Part shown: positions 35,997-46,493 of the stretch, piece by piece | Numbering within the stretch: position 1 is the stretch's first letter | Layout: each line of letters begins with the position of its first letter | Assembly (NCBI GenBank): GCA_015143295.1 | Contig: CM026554.1 | Coordinates: 34,113,531-34,177,530, forward strand | Length of the DNA stretch: 64,000 nt | Reading direction: 5' to 3' | Source: Tetracentron sinense | Taxonomy: Eukaryota; Streptophyta; Magnoliopsida; Trochodendrales; Trochodendraceae | The notes under the pieces: generated by a model | Told to the model about the DNA's origin: nothing | The model's database searches: none | Seen by the model: the letters and a program-made list of their open reading frames with translations, nothing else | Made by a program: the position numbers and the translations under genes

Positions 35997-38477
35997 TGTA
36001 ACGACCCCAAAATCCTACAAGGCTAAAATAGGACTTTGGAATCGTCACATTACTTAAACCTGCTTAAAAACCATGCATACAAGGCTTACTACCCGAGTCT
36101 CCAAAAATGAGAGTAATAAAATTTCGATATATAAACTATAACCAAACTGCACAAGTCTACGGTCAACATATACAATCCACTATAAACCAACAAGTATGAA
36201 AAATACAACTATAAAAGTCTACTGAGCAACATCCTCAAAAAGTCTATTTCAAAACTCTCACAACTAAACAAAGCATAAACTAAGAGGTATAGACACCCAA
36301 GCCTCCGGCTCCTTCCTCGGAAGGCTCACCTTCTCCTGCTTCCTCAATGTAAGCTTCCTCAATCCACGGCTCCGTCGTGTACTCCTGCTCTAAACCTACC
36401 AAGACAAAAGTCCGGCTGAGTACAAAGGTACTCGGTGTATATAAAATCCAACCAACAATAATAATATACCTACACTTAGTTAGAAACATATCCAATAGCA
36501 TAATAACATAATCAGAGTACGGAAGAACGTGTGCGCATACACATCATATCATCACTTTGACTCGTGTACTTGTGTGAGAATCTTAGACTTAGAAGACAAT
36601 ACACTTATGAGCTGCTTATGCTTATGAGACTACGTGCTTGTGAGATGTTCATGTTTATGCACTTATTCAGATCATACAATGATGTGACATGCCGTTCTTG
36701 GCGGATACGGACCATGTCTAAGAATCAAATGGTTGACATGTCGTTCTTGGTGGATATGGACCATGTCTAAGAATCAAATAGTTAACATGTCGTTCTTGAC
36801 GGATACGGATCATGTCTAAGAATCAAATGGTTGACATGCCGTTCTTGGCGGATACGGACCATGTCATGCTTATGCTTATTCAGAATGTCATACGTATGCC
36901 ATGCTCATGCTTGTGGTCCACATGTGTGACTTGTGAGACTCTTATCTTAACATACACGTGCATATGTGCATAAGTGTTGAAATTAACATTCGAGTTGGTA
37001 ATTGCTTAGATTCCGATCTCCCACCATAGAAACTCCACTATACTGTCCCATACCAAATAGTTAGAGAATTCCCGGTTTGAGAGATTTTCTTCTAAGTTCT
37101 TACCTTCCCGACTATCAACTTCCATGCAAGTAATTAGACATACTTAACGAACAATCACATATACATATCTTATCATAATTCATATCACAATTCATAATCA
37201 ATTTACCACCATTTCATAAGAGTATAATAGCATTTATCATCTCAAGCATTTTCACAAACACCTTGAGTATGCGTAATATGAATCCATTGCCCTTCTACAT
37301 TTTCAAGCATTCATCAAACCATAATCCACTCATACAATCCATTCACTATTCACATCCACATATTAATCTCATCCTCCATACATTTCCCATCCTCCATACA
37401 TTCTATCCACATTCTAATCCACATTTCCATCCACTTTTTTTATCCATAATTAGCTTACTTCATAGAAAATTTGGGAAAAACGCATCTAATCTCTATTCTA
37501 TCATTCCTATCATATTAACATTCACAAAATATTAAAATAGAGTTGATTAGGATAGTATATCGACCTTAGGAATCCTTCCCTTAGATTCAAAACGCTCCCA
37601 AGGTGATTTGGGGAAGCTTTCCAAGCTCTCCTTGCAAATTCCAAGCTATCTCCTTCTTCCCTAAGAAATCTCTCTCTCAAAACCCTAGGTTTTCTCTCCA
37701 TTGTTTTGCCAAATTAGGTTAGAAATAGGTAGAGTATTCTAATACCCCGAAATAGGATCCCTATTTATAGCCCCAAGGTCTGAGAACCAAAAGACCAAAA
37801 AACCCTTACTAAAATTCTGCAAAAACACGAAAGACCAAGTGATCGGTGTTTCTGGCCAAGCGATCGGTTGAAAACACCCTCTCTGGAAAATTCTTCCGTA
37901 CAAAATTTTGGACCAGTCAATAGATAGTTCTAACCGAGCGATCGGTTTTGTATCGATCGATCCCTAGAGATCGGTGCTTTACAGATTTCTGACCCATTAT
38001 ATTATTTTGGTTATAACTTTTGACTCGATCGTCGGATTTTGACGATTCAACTTGTGTTGGATTCGTCTTCCGAAAAGGAACATTCTTAGCGTTTTAGAAT
38101 TTCTAAATTCTCCTTTATTTATGGATCAAAATGTTCCCAAAGTTAACTGATCTGCAATTCCATCAGACAAAAAATCGGAAAACCCACTTTTGACTTAGTT
38201 TAGACTAAAAATATGGAAAAACATTAAACATGATCCTCGAAAAGGATTCCAATACCTTTCTAATGGTTCAAGAGTCACTCAATTTCAATAAACAGTGCCA
38301 AAAATAGAGCTTCTTAAAGTTTAGGGTGTGTTATGACATCCCTCTGCTTACAAGTTTGACTAAGCCTTAATCACACTATACCAATTAAATATAAATACAT
38401 AAACAGTAAAACATCACAAGGACTATAATACCCCTAATACTTGCAATAAAAACATGAAAAAGATTCAGGTCTCTACA
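35997..38477 (-). mobile_element. Solo LTR, 2.5 kb, Ty3/gypsy type (TSD TGTCA)
   Basis: Begins TGTAACGACCCC and ends GGTCTCTACA. TGTCA at 35992-35996 and 38478-38482 is a perfect 5-bp target duplication. Reverse-complemented, its end TGTAGAGACC matches the start of the gypsy 3' LTR at 62916, so it probably lies on the minus strand and belongs to a related family. No internal region remains. Confidence 0.88.
36686..36880. repeat. Four 49-bp tandem repeats inside the solo LTR
   Basis: Units start at 36686, 36735, 36784 and 36833 (GACATGCCGTTCTTGGCGGA ..., with CATGTCTAAGAATCAAATGG), exactly 49 bp apart. Confidence 0.92.
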
Positions 38478-39270
38478 TGTCATTTCCTTTGAATCTTTTG
38501 ATTAGTGTTGCAGGAGAAGGGAACCCAAATTTGGTTTTCCCTTTGTGCATATCATGTCTTCATCTTCTTCAAAATCTGTCCCTCAAGAATCATCCAATTA
38601 TGATGAGATATCCATGTTCATAACAATGAAAGAAGCTATTTCTGCCTCATCAATACTGGATTTGATTGGACCCTGGGTGCGTCTGTATTGCTGCGTCAAA
38701 TTGCTCATGTTGTGGAAGAAATTTTGAACAAATGAATGAATCGTCCTGTTGAACAAGCATGCCAGACATCTCCTTCGCTTGATACGGTGCAGGGTTGCTG
38801 TGGCTACTTGTTTTCTAGTTTGTTGTCTTGACCAAAAAAAAAAGAATTCCTGTACATACAAAATGGAGTCACAGTTGATAGGGGATAACTTAGGCTCTTT
38901 GCTTGTCTTGGGCCTTGAGCACTCGAGATGTGTTTTCACATGTGATAAGTGTTAACTTTGTGATGGATTATCTAATTTCTTTGCTAAATAAAATTGGTTT
39001 AGACATTAGTGCTCTATGTTGCTCCGCTACACCCCTGCTAATGGAGTTCATTGGAAAAAGAAAAATGCTAAAAGTGCTCAACTTTGTATTTGAAAGTCTT
39101 ATTAATACGATCTGAAATCCATTAATAAAGCACAGCCACAATGTATGTTGCCCTGCTACACCCCTGCTAATGGAGTTCATTGGAAAAAGAAAAATGCTCT
39201 TAGAATTTCAACCATTTTACTTTCAATAAATGAATTTGAAAAATTTGCGAGAACACAAGTATGGGCACCA
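38478..39270 (+). pseudogene. Possible captured host fragment inside the Mutator-like element
   Basis: Interior of the long-TIR element. The frame from 38554 reads MSSSSSKSVPQESSNYDEIS and M, then loses resemblance. The SNYDEI-M string recalls the start of ABI-interactor-like (ABIL) proteins of the WAVE/SCAR complex, which would make this a Pack-MULE type capture. The match is very short and the calling is tentative. 39016 onward holds a 129-bp tandem repeat (ATGTTGCYCYGCTACACCCC at 39016 and 39145). Confidence 0.3.
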
Positions 39271-39506
39271 CCGTTGAACGAGAGAGAGGGGATGGAGAGT
39301 GAAGAAGAAAGTCTATTTGAGGAAACTTGAAAATTAGATACGTGGTCTTTAAAAAAAAATTGCTACTTCTTTAATTGCCCCTAGCACTTAAGAATTGAGT
39401 AGAATGGTGGTAGTAAGATCAAATGATTGTACGAATGTAATCATATGTAAACATATATGTTTTTTTCTATATGTCTACATATCCCTTATATATATATATA
39501 TATATA

Positions 39507-39921
39507 GGGAGAGGTACTAATAAGCCATGCTCATTAAAGCGTGTAATTAGCCATCCTAGAAAGATGACATGTGGCATACCTTTTGAATCCGACCATTGGA
39601 TGTTTAGTTTAGTCCATTGGAGATGTGTCTAAAAAATCAGTCTGAACGAACATGTTTAGACTATCCGATTAGATTCTAGTTTGCAGCATTAAACCCTTAG
39701 GGTTCACTAGACCCTACTTAGGATATAGAAATGACTAATCTTCACTTCTTCGATCGGAAGGTCTATAAATGTTTGATCGAACTAATTTTTTGCCACATGT
39801 CCCTCGAGAAACACGTCTTGACATCCAATGACTAGATTCCGGAAAAAATTATCACGTGTCACGTTATTAGGATCGTTCATTACAAGTTTCAATGAGCATG
39901 ACTCATTAGAATGTTACTCTC
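39507..39921. mobile_element. MITE with GGGAGAGGTACTAATAAG ends in a TA tract
   Basis: The left end GGGAGAGGTACTAATAAGCC and right end (other strand GAGAGTAACATTCTAATGAG) are imperfect inverted repeats, with the pair ATGCTCATTA/ATGAGCATGA inside. It sits directly against the right end of the long-TIR element, separated by a TA repeat, and TA repeats follow it too. Confidence 0.6.
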
Positions 39922-40102
39922 TATATATATATTAGCACGTGCTTTGGTAATTTTTAAATTATAAATTTACTTGCTCTGGTTCCTGTGGGGCCCTTAAAAA
40001 AAAAAAAAGAACTTTTCCAAAATCTAATAACTAAGATGAAACTATTTTAAATATAGCATATTAACATATTGTATAGTAAGAATAATAAATGATATGTGTA
40101 CT

Positions 40103-40340
40103 GTAGTCCGTATTGCTTTCAGAATTAGACCGGGCCTCGAACCGGTAGAGTGGCCGGTTCCCGGTTCCACCGTGCCCTTTATTGTAAAATAATCATTTCC
40201 TCCATTTTTTCCCTTTCTCGACTAGTTCCACCGGTTCTTCCGATTTTGAAAGCATTTCGGTTTTGGGGGTTTAAGAACTGGGGACATGGCCAGTTCTCGG
40301 TTCAACCGGTCGGTCTGGTCCGGTTTTAATAACACTGATA
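40103..40340. repeat. CCGGTT-rich, hAT-like element, copy 1
   Basis: Dense ACCGG/CCGGT words in both orientations and a right end GGTTTTAATAACACTG that resembles hAT ends (CAGTGTTATTAAAACC on the other strand). The left end (TCAGAATTAGACCGG) is a poor match and no target duplication was found. Confidence 0.45.
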
Positions 40341-40493
40341 GTTTGTATAAATTTATTTATTTATTCTAAATTGGGGTTTATTTCTAAAAAAACTGGATAG
40401 ATCTAGTTTTAGAGTCCAGAATCAAAAATTATAATTTTTTTTTTATTAAATATTGTTCGTACAATATCTAGAACTTTAATAGTATAAATTACA

Positions 40494-40645
40494 CACGCCA
40501 TACTAGTCCAGTGGTAGTGTGTCCCCTCCTTAGGAGAGACCAGGCTCGAGTCCCATGCAGGTGGGCGTTGTGATTTCCCCACACTGTGTAGAGCAGATAC
40601 TAACCCCTAACCCCAAGACAATGCAAAAAAAAAAAAAAAAAAATT
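40494..40645 (+). mobile_element. tRNA-derived SINE with 12-bp TSD
   Basis: GTATAAATTACA flanks it perfectly at 40482-40493 and 40646-40657. Internal pol III promoter: A-box-like TAGTCCAGTGGTAG (about 40504-40517) and B-box GGCTCGAGTCC (about 40551-40561; consensus GGTTCGANTCC). It ends in about 20 A residues. The sequence between has no tRNA cloverleaf, so it is a SINE and not a tRNA gene. Confidence 0.9.
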
Positions 40646-40789
40646 GTATAAATTACAGTGATTTAATCCAAAACTAATAAAATATGACAACGGAGTGTGG
40701 AATGGTGTTCCATTAAGGAGGTGGTAGCATGCATCTGCATGTTTTGTTAGATAGTACGTGCATACCTTTCCAGTTCGGCATGTGTGCTC

Positions 40790-40950
40790 TTTGACATCTA
40801 TTAACCATGGTTAAAATTCAATAATACCTAGGGTTAAATAATCTAACCTTAGTTTTTAGAAAAAATATTTTTTAAAAATTAACCTTGGTTGTGATTTCAA
40901 AGTATGAGTAAATGTTAACCACAGTTAATGGATGTCAAAGAAGACTTGTG
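40790..40950. repeat. TTAACC foldback MITE
   Basis: Arms TTTGACATCTATTAACCATGG and its complement near 40925-40945 (CACAGTTAATGGATGTCAAA), with CCTTAGTTTTTAGAAAAAA at the centre. Confidence 0.75.
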
Positions 40951-42680
40951 GCAAGCTTGGGAGATGTGCCTGTACCACTCAATAGAATGTGCAATGCATG
41001 TTATCATTCCCCTAGTTAAATGTCTTACCATGCGTTGAAGAGTGGTGCCTGAGTACGGATCTCGGGCATCTGCCATTGCCATAAAACATAGTCAAATAAG
41101 AACATCTTATACAATTATACACCATAAAGAAAATTAGATTTACGTAATTATACTAAAATTATATCTATTTAAGTAGGATTACTTAGACAAAATAACTATA
41201 ATTGTAAATCTTGGGTATGGCCATGTCACTAAGCCCAACGACCTAAGCCACAATGATGGTGGCACACTGGGGTTTTTGTCAAACCCTTTTAGTCCATTCA
41301 ATCGGAGACATTTACGTCATTTAGCCAGTGTAAATTTTGTCCATGACCAAGTCAGTAGACCAATGACCTAGGCCACGATAATAGTGACAATTTTAGTTGA
41401 ACCCTCTTGATAGTGAATTTGTTATGTGTTTAGGATGGCAAGGTATATAATAACCCTCTGTGACTGTTGCTGGATTTGTTGGCTTGCTTAATCGAACACT
41501 TGACTCGCTAATTCTGAGCTTGTGTTCCAGGGTACTTGTGAGGATACTAGGGTTCTAGCCCCAACAGGGTTGCCTACCTTTTATTGCAGTGCTCTACGCT
41601 TCATGCTAGTGTTGAGAGGGGGAAGGATCGTACTTCATCTATTTGACTGCCGGCTCAAATAATGAGTTGAATCATTGATGATGCAGGGTAAGAATCAAGC
41701 TCTTAGGGATATACTTGTTCCTCTATTCTTATAACCGGACCGGGTTCAAACCGTTTAGCTGGCTAGTTCCCGATTTGCCATTTCAATCGACCGTACGTAG
41801 CCTGCATTGACATGTGGAAAAATAGTGTTTGGTTACCTTTTTACTGCCGGATATTTGAAACCAGCATTGGTTTTTACGGTTCTGGTTCAACCAGATGGTT
41901 CCAACAGTTATTATATTTAGGGGAAGTTTTTAAAATATCATGATTGGTTCCCAGTTTTACCGGTTCAACTCTCATGTCCGGTCCAATTTTTAAAACACTG
42001 ATTTGATCGTCCTCTGATGGTCTCTTTGGAATCTGAGTGGTTTGAACTCTACTTGGTGAGAGGAAGTCAATGATCGTTGAGTCCCTGCTTGAGCAGATCT
42101 AGCTTATGCCTAGATAATTGAAAATTGGGGTTGCATGAGAAGTGGAAATGGAAGTGGGTCACAACTCACAAAGGCACGTCCAAATCATTTCCAGGTCTGT
42201 TCATCAACCAGGTCAAACTGAGTCTAGTTAAAATTCTTTTAGAGAGCTGAATCAAAATTTCATCATTGACATACGCCCATGAGTTGCAGGATGCTTACTT
42301 ACACTCAATACCTCTGTATTTTCCCCTTAATAACCCAAACTCCCAACCTGCTACTCACTCTCGCTCTCGAACCCCGCACCCGCTCCCAAACCTCCCAACC
42401 TGCTACTAATCTCATTTCCCTTTATAGGGTACAAGATTTTTGTGAGGTTTTTTTAATTGTTAGTGATCTTGTAATTGAATTTGAAATTATACATTTAATA
42501 TATCAATAATCATCTTGTTTACTGTGATTACAAAGTTCAATGATAATGATTTTATTAATTGCTTCTTATATATAGTTTAGAAAGTGAAAATGATATATTT
42601 GCATCTACAAGTAATTTTCAAGAACCATCAAGTATATATATGTGTATGTTTGTGATTGTATGTACACGGACACTACGGAG
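40951..42680. other. No gene; CCGGTT-rich hAT-like copy 2 near 41728-42003
   Basis: 41728-42003 repeats ACCGG/CCGGT words and ends TCCAATTTTTAAAACACTGA, like the element at 40103. 41216-41400 contains an imperfect duplication around CAATGACCTAGGCCAC / CAACGACCTAAGCCAC. I see no coding sequence. Confidence 0.4.
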
Positions 42681-42795
42681 GCGCTCTTGACCCTATCCTG
42701 GATTAAAATTTGACGTTCTTGCTCCCTCTTGCTCTATGTTCTGGTTACTTAGATTTTCCACCTTGAAATTTAGGGATGATTGACTATATATCTTA

Positions 42796-43085
42796 GGTGG
42801 CGTTTGGTAACACTAATCTAAATAAGTAGAACTTATTTAAAATTGAGCTTATTTAGACTTTAGATTGTTAAATTAAAAGTTAATTGAATGTTTATATCTT
42901 TTTGAAGTAGAGGTTTACCTGTAAAGAAAACAGCAGCTCATGTCTCCTTATTACTTTTTAGGTAAAACCTCAACTTCAAAAAGATATAGACATCCAATAA
43001 CCTTCAACTTAACAATCTAAAGTCCAACTAAGCTCAATTTTTAAATAAGCTCTACCTATTTCGATTAGTGTTACCAGATGTCACC
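42796..43085. mobile_element. Tourist-like foldback MITE (TSD TTA), unit A copy
   Basis: GGTGGCGTTTGGTAACACTA at the left is mirrored at the right; the arms pair over most of 290 bp (AAAACCTCAACTTCAAAAAG against its complement). TTA on both sides fits PIF/Harbinger-derived MITEs. It lies on the 3' side of the glutaredoxin gene. The same insertion is in unit B (50359-50649), so it predates the duplication. Confidence 0.88.
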
Positions 43086-43477
43086 TTAGTGTTTGTTGTG
43101 AAAAATAGGCCAGTTGAAGCAGAGGTTTTCTTCAAACAAGGAGTAGCAGACATATCAATCACGATATATATTCTAATTCATGAACCCTGCCGCATGAGCA
43201 ACAAAGCAGGTGTGATAACTATTCAATTAAATTAAATGATATTGATTAACGCTATTCTAATATAAGAAATCTGCAATTTTACTACTGGAGTCGGAACATT
43301 GAGTTGTACAAGGCAGATAAATTAAGAGACGTGTAATTTTATTAGCAAAACAAGAGGATAGATGCAAGAGCAACACAAGTTATTACTGAACTTAGTAGAA
43401 TAATAAGAGGATCTATAGGCGCTTATTCTTCTCAAATGATATCAGAGCTAGTTCAGTACGAAAATATTTCATAAACC

Positions 43478-43756
43478 CTAAACCCAGAGGGCTCCCGCCT
43501 CTTTAAGCAATGGGATTAGAGCGCCGGAGAGTTGAAGGGACATGATCTCATTAGTACTGCCCTTCAGCGCACCACCAATGAACACGGCTGGAATAGGTGG
43601 ATTAGATCCTAGTAATTTCAGGAGTGCCTCCTCCATTTCCTTCCCACTTGGATCCTCATCGAGATCCTGAACCATGGAGCTCACCCCGATGTCGGCAAAG
43701 AGTGTCTTGACAGTGTTGCACGAGACACAAGAAGAAGAGGAAGAAGAAGAAGCCAC
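43478..43756 (-). CDS. CC-type (class III) glutaredoxin, N-terminal segment deleted
   Basis: Plant CC-type glutaredoxins (ROXY family) are about 100-105-residue thiol oxidoreductases that bind TGA transcription factors. This 92-residue frame reads MA, a Ser run, then the active-site loop CVSC (residues 10-13), NTVKTLFADIG, LDEDPSGKEMEEALLKLLG, the cis-Pro/GSH-binding IPAVFIGG, and the C-terminal ALWV motif (family: ALWL/V). Compared with the sister copy it lacks about 22 residues (MERVMSLAAQSPVVII...), i.e. the first helix and first beta strand, through an in-frame deletion next to the Ser-coding microsatellite. A stable fold is therefore doubtful. A TATA box lies at 43833-43840. Confidence 0.8.
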   Translation of the reverse strand: MASSSSSSSCVSCNTVKTLFADIGVSSMVQDLDEDPSGKEMEEALLKLLGSNPPIPAVFIGGALKGSTNEIMSLQLSGALIPLLKEAGALWV

Positions 43757-43832
43757 CTAGTAGAGAATATCTCAATTATGAATGGAAATCTGAGAGCAAT
43801 GAAGCTTTACTCTGTGAGCTCCCATGGAGGCT

Positions 43833-43840
43833 TATTTATA
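43833..43840 (-). promoter_or_regulatory. TATA box of glutaredoxin copy A
   Basis: TATAAATA on the minus strand, about 77 bp upstream of the ATG. Conserved in unit B at 52318-52325. Confidence 0.55.
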
Positions 43841-44045
43841 CAGGTTGGCAAGGGTGGATTGCATTCTTAACATAATAATAGGAAGAAAATAAAAAAGGGT
43901 GCTGTTAGGCGCACCCTACTTTTTGATGACTGCACCCCAGTAGTAACAATTACTTACTGTACACCGTTAAATTCATAAATACTTATACACCCCATTAATT
44001 AAAAAAAATAGCTATACATTTTATGATTACATACCAATCAAAGGT

Positions 44046-46385
44046 GCTGAAGAACTTGGCATCCCTGAAGTAATAATCTGGAGGACTAGTGCTTGTGGTT
44101 TCGTGGGCTATGTACAGTACCAAAATCTCATTGGGAAAGGCCATGTACCACTCAAAGGTAGAAACAAGCCAAGACCCACCTTCTTGTATCCATTCAATTC
44201 TAGTTCTAATATCTGCTCATATATGATATTGATTGTTCATCTCGAGTTACCTAACAAACAGTTATTTGGACATGACCGGGTACTAGGGATGAAAGATATT
44301 CGTCTGAGGGACGTCACTAGTTTATTTCGAACTACCAACCCTACACTACAAAAAAACTATCGCGCAGCGACGGAATAGTAGTGACGGAAAATTTTCCGTC
44401 ACTAATACATCACTTATAGTGACGGAAACACATGCCGTTACTAATGGTCCGTCTTTAATTGCTTAAGATTTTTTTAAAAATTAAAATAACTAATAGCGGC
44501 GGAATATTTTCCGTCACTAATAGGGCTTATCTAATAGTGACAGACATTTTCCGTCACTACTTTTATTAGTAACGGAAGTTCTTTATAGAGACGGAATAAT
44601 TTCTGTTTCTATTGATATTAAGAGTATTAGTGACGGAAATATTTCCGTCACTATTAAGTCTAGATTATTAGTGACGGAAATAATTCCGTCACTATTGGGT
44701 TTAGATTATTAATGACGGAAATATTTCCGTCACTATTAGGTCTAGATTATTAGTGACGGCAATAATTTCGTCACTATTGGGTTTAGATTATTAGTGACGG
44801 AAATAATTCCGTCACTACAACTCATTATATAAAAAATAATTTCAGAAACAACAAAATCTAATTTTTTTCCCCCCAAACTTTTGGGTCTCCCGCCTAAACT
44901 CATCTAAAGCCAAAGCCCAAAACTAAGTTTCCCCCCCAAACTTGGTTGTTTTCAGGTGAGGAACAAATCTCTCAAGGTGATTTTTCTCCAGCGAGTTGCA
45001 GCCATCATCACTCGGTGTGCCCTGTGTACGAAGCCAGTGGTGGCCGGCAGAAGATTTCATGCCCGGCAGTTTGGTGTTCGGATTCATGACCGGCGGTTTG
45101 GTCTTGTGTGTCGTTGTCATCGTCTTGGGGGTTTGGGTTTGGGTTAGTATTGCTGTGATTGCTATTGGTTTGCCATTAGCTCCTGCTATGTTTCTGAGGT
45201 AAAGCGATGGTGCCAGGTCTTCTTCTTGAAGAAACCCACTGTTAGAAAGTCTATTCACAAGAGGAAAGAGAATATTTGAAGAGAAAAAATAAACCCTGTT
45301 GATTTGGATACGGTGAAAAACACCCTAACCAACTAACTCTTCTTCTTTGCTATTGATTGAAGTATATTGGGAGATACCCAAATGAGATTATCAAGAGACC
45401 ATTACTCTTATTCAAACAACTCCAAATCATTCTCACTATTATCGCTCGTAGTCGGCTCTTCTATGTACTTATTGATGATGAAATCCCTGTATTCTTTGTA
45501 GATTTGGGTATTTTTGAGATCGAGCTTCCATTGAAGAACTCTTTCAGAGAAATTTTCTCGGTTTCGTGGAAGGGAAGAATCAGTGGAGATCAGAGATCCG
45601 GCTATCAAGCTCTTCAGGAGGATGATTCTGTTGCCGGAAAGTCCGATTCCGGCTGATTCTTGAGAGAAATCCGATCTGGAGTGTGGATTTCAAAGATATT
45701 TTTTTTTTTAAAAAAAAGGGCATTAGTGACGGAAATTATTCTGTCACTAATATTAATTTAATATTAGTGACGGAATAATTTCCGTCACTAATACCTTTCC
45801 GTCACTAAATTCGAAGTTTAAATTACCAATATTAGTGACGGAAACTTTCCGTCGCTACTAGTGACGGAAAAATATTTCCGTTACTAATAACCTTTAGCCA
45901 CGGACGCATTAGTAACGGATTAGCGACGGATAGTTTTCCATCACTAATAGTAAATAGTGACGGAAAATCAAGCATTAGTGACGGAAAATTTCCGTCACTG
46001 CTTGGTAGATTTCTTGTAGTGTTAACGATATCATGCTCAACTTTGCTCAGGGAGAAGTAGAGAGAGCTTATAAAGCTTCTGCGGTCAGTTTGAATACGTT
46101 CAAGATCTTGGAACATGATTTGTTGGATGCACTTTCATCCATGTTTCCTCCCATTTACACCATCGGTCATGTCCAGTTGCTTCAAAATCAGATTTTAGAT
46201 AAATGGGTTGAACTCTATAGAGTTCAATCTGTAGAAATATGAATATGGGTGCATGGAATAGTTCAATTCAAAACAACACAACTCGATTATATACATGAAT
46301 TTCGGCAGCATCATGGTACTGACGCCCCAACAAATGATTGAATTTGTGCACATTGGGATATCTCGTTTTAGTTTGCACACATTGG
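44046..46385 (+). pseudogene. UGT85-type UDP-glycosyltransferase fragment, split by a CACTA
   Basis: UGT85 enzymes transfer sugar from UDP-sugars to small molecules in the cytosol. Three blocks are readable. 44046-44159 reads AEELGIPEVIIWRTSACGFV and GYVQYQNLIGKGHVPLK, ending at AAAG before GTAG, the usual UGT85 exon 1 boundary. About 44247-44343 reads SYLTNSYLDM, a stop, then GMKDIRLRDVTSLFRTTNP. 46022-46385 reads NDIMLNFAQGEVERAYKASA, LNTFKILEHDLLDALSSMFP, PIYTIG, and (with stops) YMNFGSIMVLTPQQMIEF. The N-terminus and the PSPG box are missing. The intron between blocks 1 and 2 shows capture as DNA, not cDNA. The CACTA at 44344-46021 cuts it after NP. Not functional. Confidence 0.85.
44344..46021. 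mobile_element. Non-autonomous CACTA, 1.68 kb, in the UGT fragment
   Basis: Begins CACTACAAAAAAACTATCG and ends GGTAGATTTCTTGTAGTG. Target repeat CTA at 44341-44343 and TTA at 46022-46024 (one base changed). Subterminal arrays of TAGTGACGGAAA and TTTCCGTCACTA, many as back-to-back palindromes, fill 44370-44820 and 45720-46005. The centre (about 44860-45690) has higher G+C and may be captured sequence. A hydrophobic frame at 44996-45202 is not recognised. Confidence 0.9.
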
Positions 46386-46493
46386 CATGTCTTCGGCCAA
46401 GACCTATTGTGGGGTGTACTCATAATAATGTGGGGTGCGCCTATCACCACCCATAAAAATAGAGTTCTCAAATGAGTCGTATTCTTCTCTAGT

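Larger units (their letters stand above)
34427..39487. mobile_element. Mutator-like element with long TIRs, heavily nested
   Basis: The left TIR 34427-34657 and right TIR 39271-39487 are inverted copies over about 220-230 bp: AAGGGAT-CGTAGACATAT at the outside, CTCTCTCTCGTTCAACGG at the inside. Long TIRs are typical of Mutator-like elements. Both outer flanks are TA repeats, so the target duplication cannot be read. Inside are a TRIM (35041-35808) and a 2.5-kb solo LTR (35997-38477). Without these the original element would be about 1.8 kb. No transposase is seen. Confidence 0.8.
43897..46452. mobile_element. TIR element of the TTAGGCGCACCC family, copy 2, carrying UGT85 sequence
   Basis: Left end GGGTGCTGTTAGGCGCACCC; right end on the other strand GGGTGGTGATAGGCGCACCC. 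The flanks ATAAAAAA (43889-43896) and ATAAAAAT (46453-46460) agree at 7 of 8 positions, suggesting an 8-bp target duplication. It interrupts unit A between the glutaredoxin promoter and the foldback MITEs; unit B lacks it at 52380-52390. Inside: a broken UDP-glycosyltransferase and a CACTA inserted into that. Confidence 0.8.

Noticed and set aside
40504..40561. A and B boxes suggesting a tRNA gene
   Set aside because: No cloverleaf can be drawn; an A-tail and 12-bp target repeats show it is a SINE.
40103..42003. CCGGTT-rich blocks as complete hAT elements
   Set aside because: Right ends look like hAT termini, but left ends and 8-bp duplications could not be found; kept only as low-confidence repeats.
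44996..45202. 68-residue frame with a possible membrane helix inside the small CACTA
   Set aside because: No recognised family; could be captured DNA but the frame alone does not support a gene.
45408..45608. 66-residue acidic minus-strand frame inside the same CACTA
   Set aside because: Looks protein-like in composition but has no family match that I can name and no second exon.
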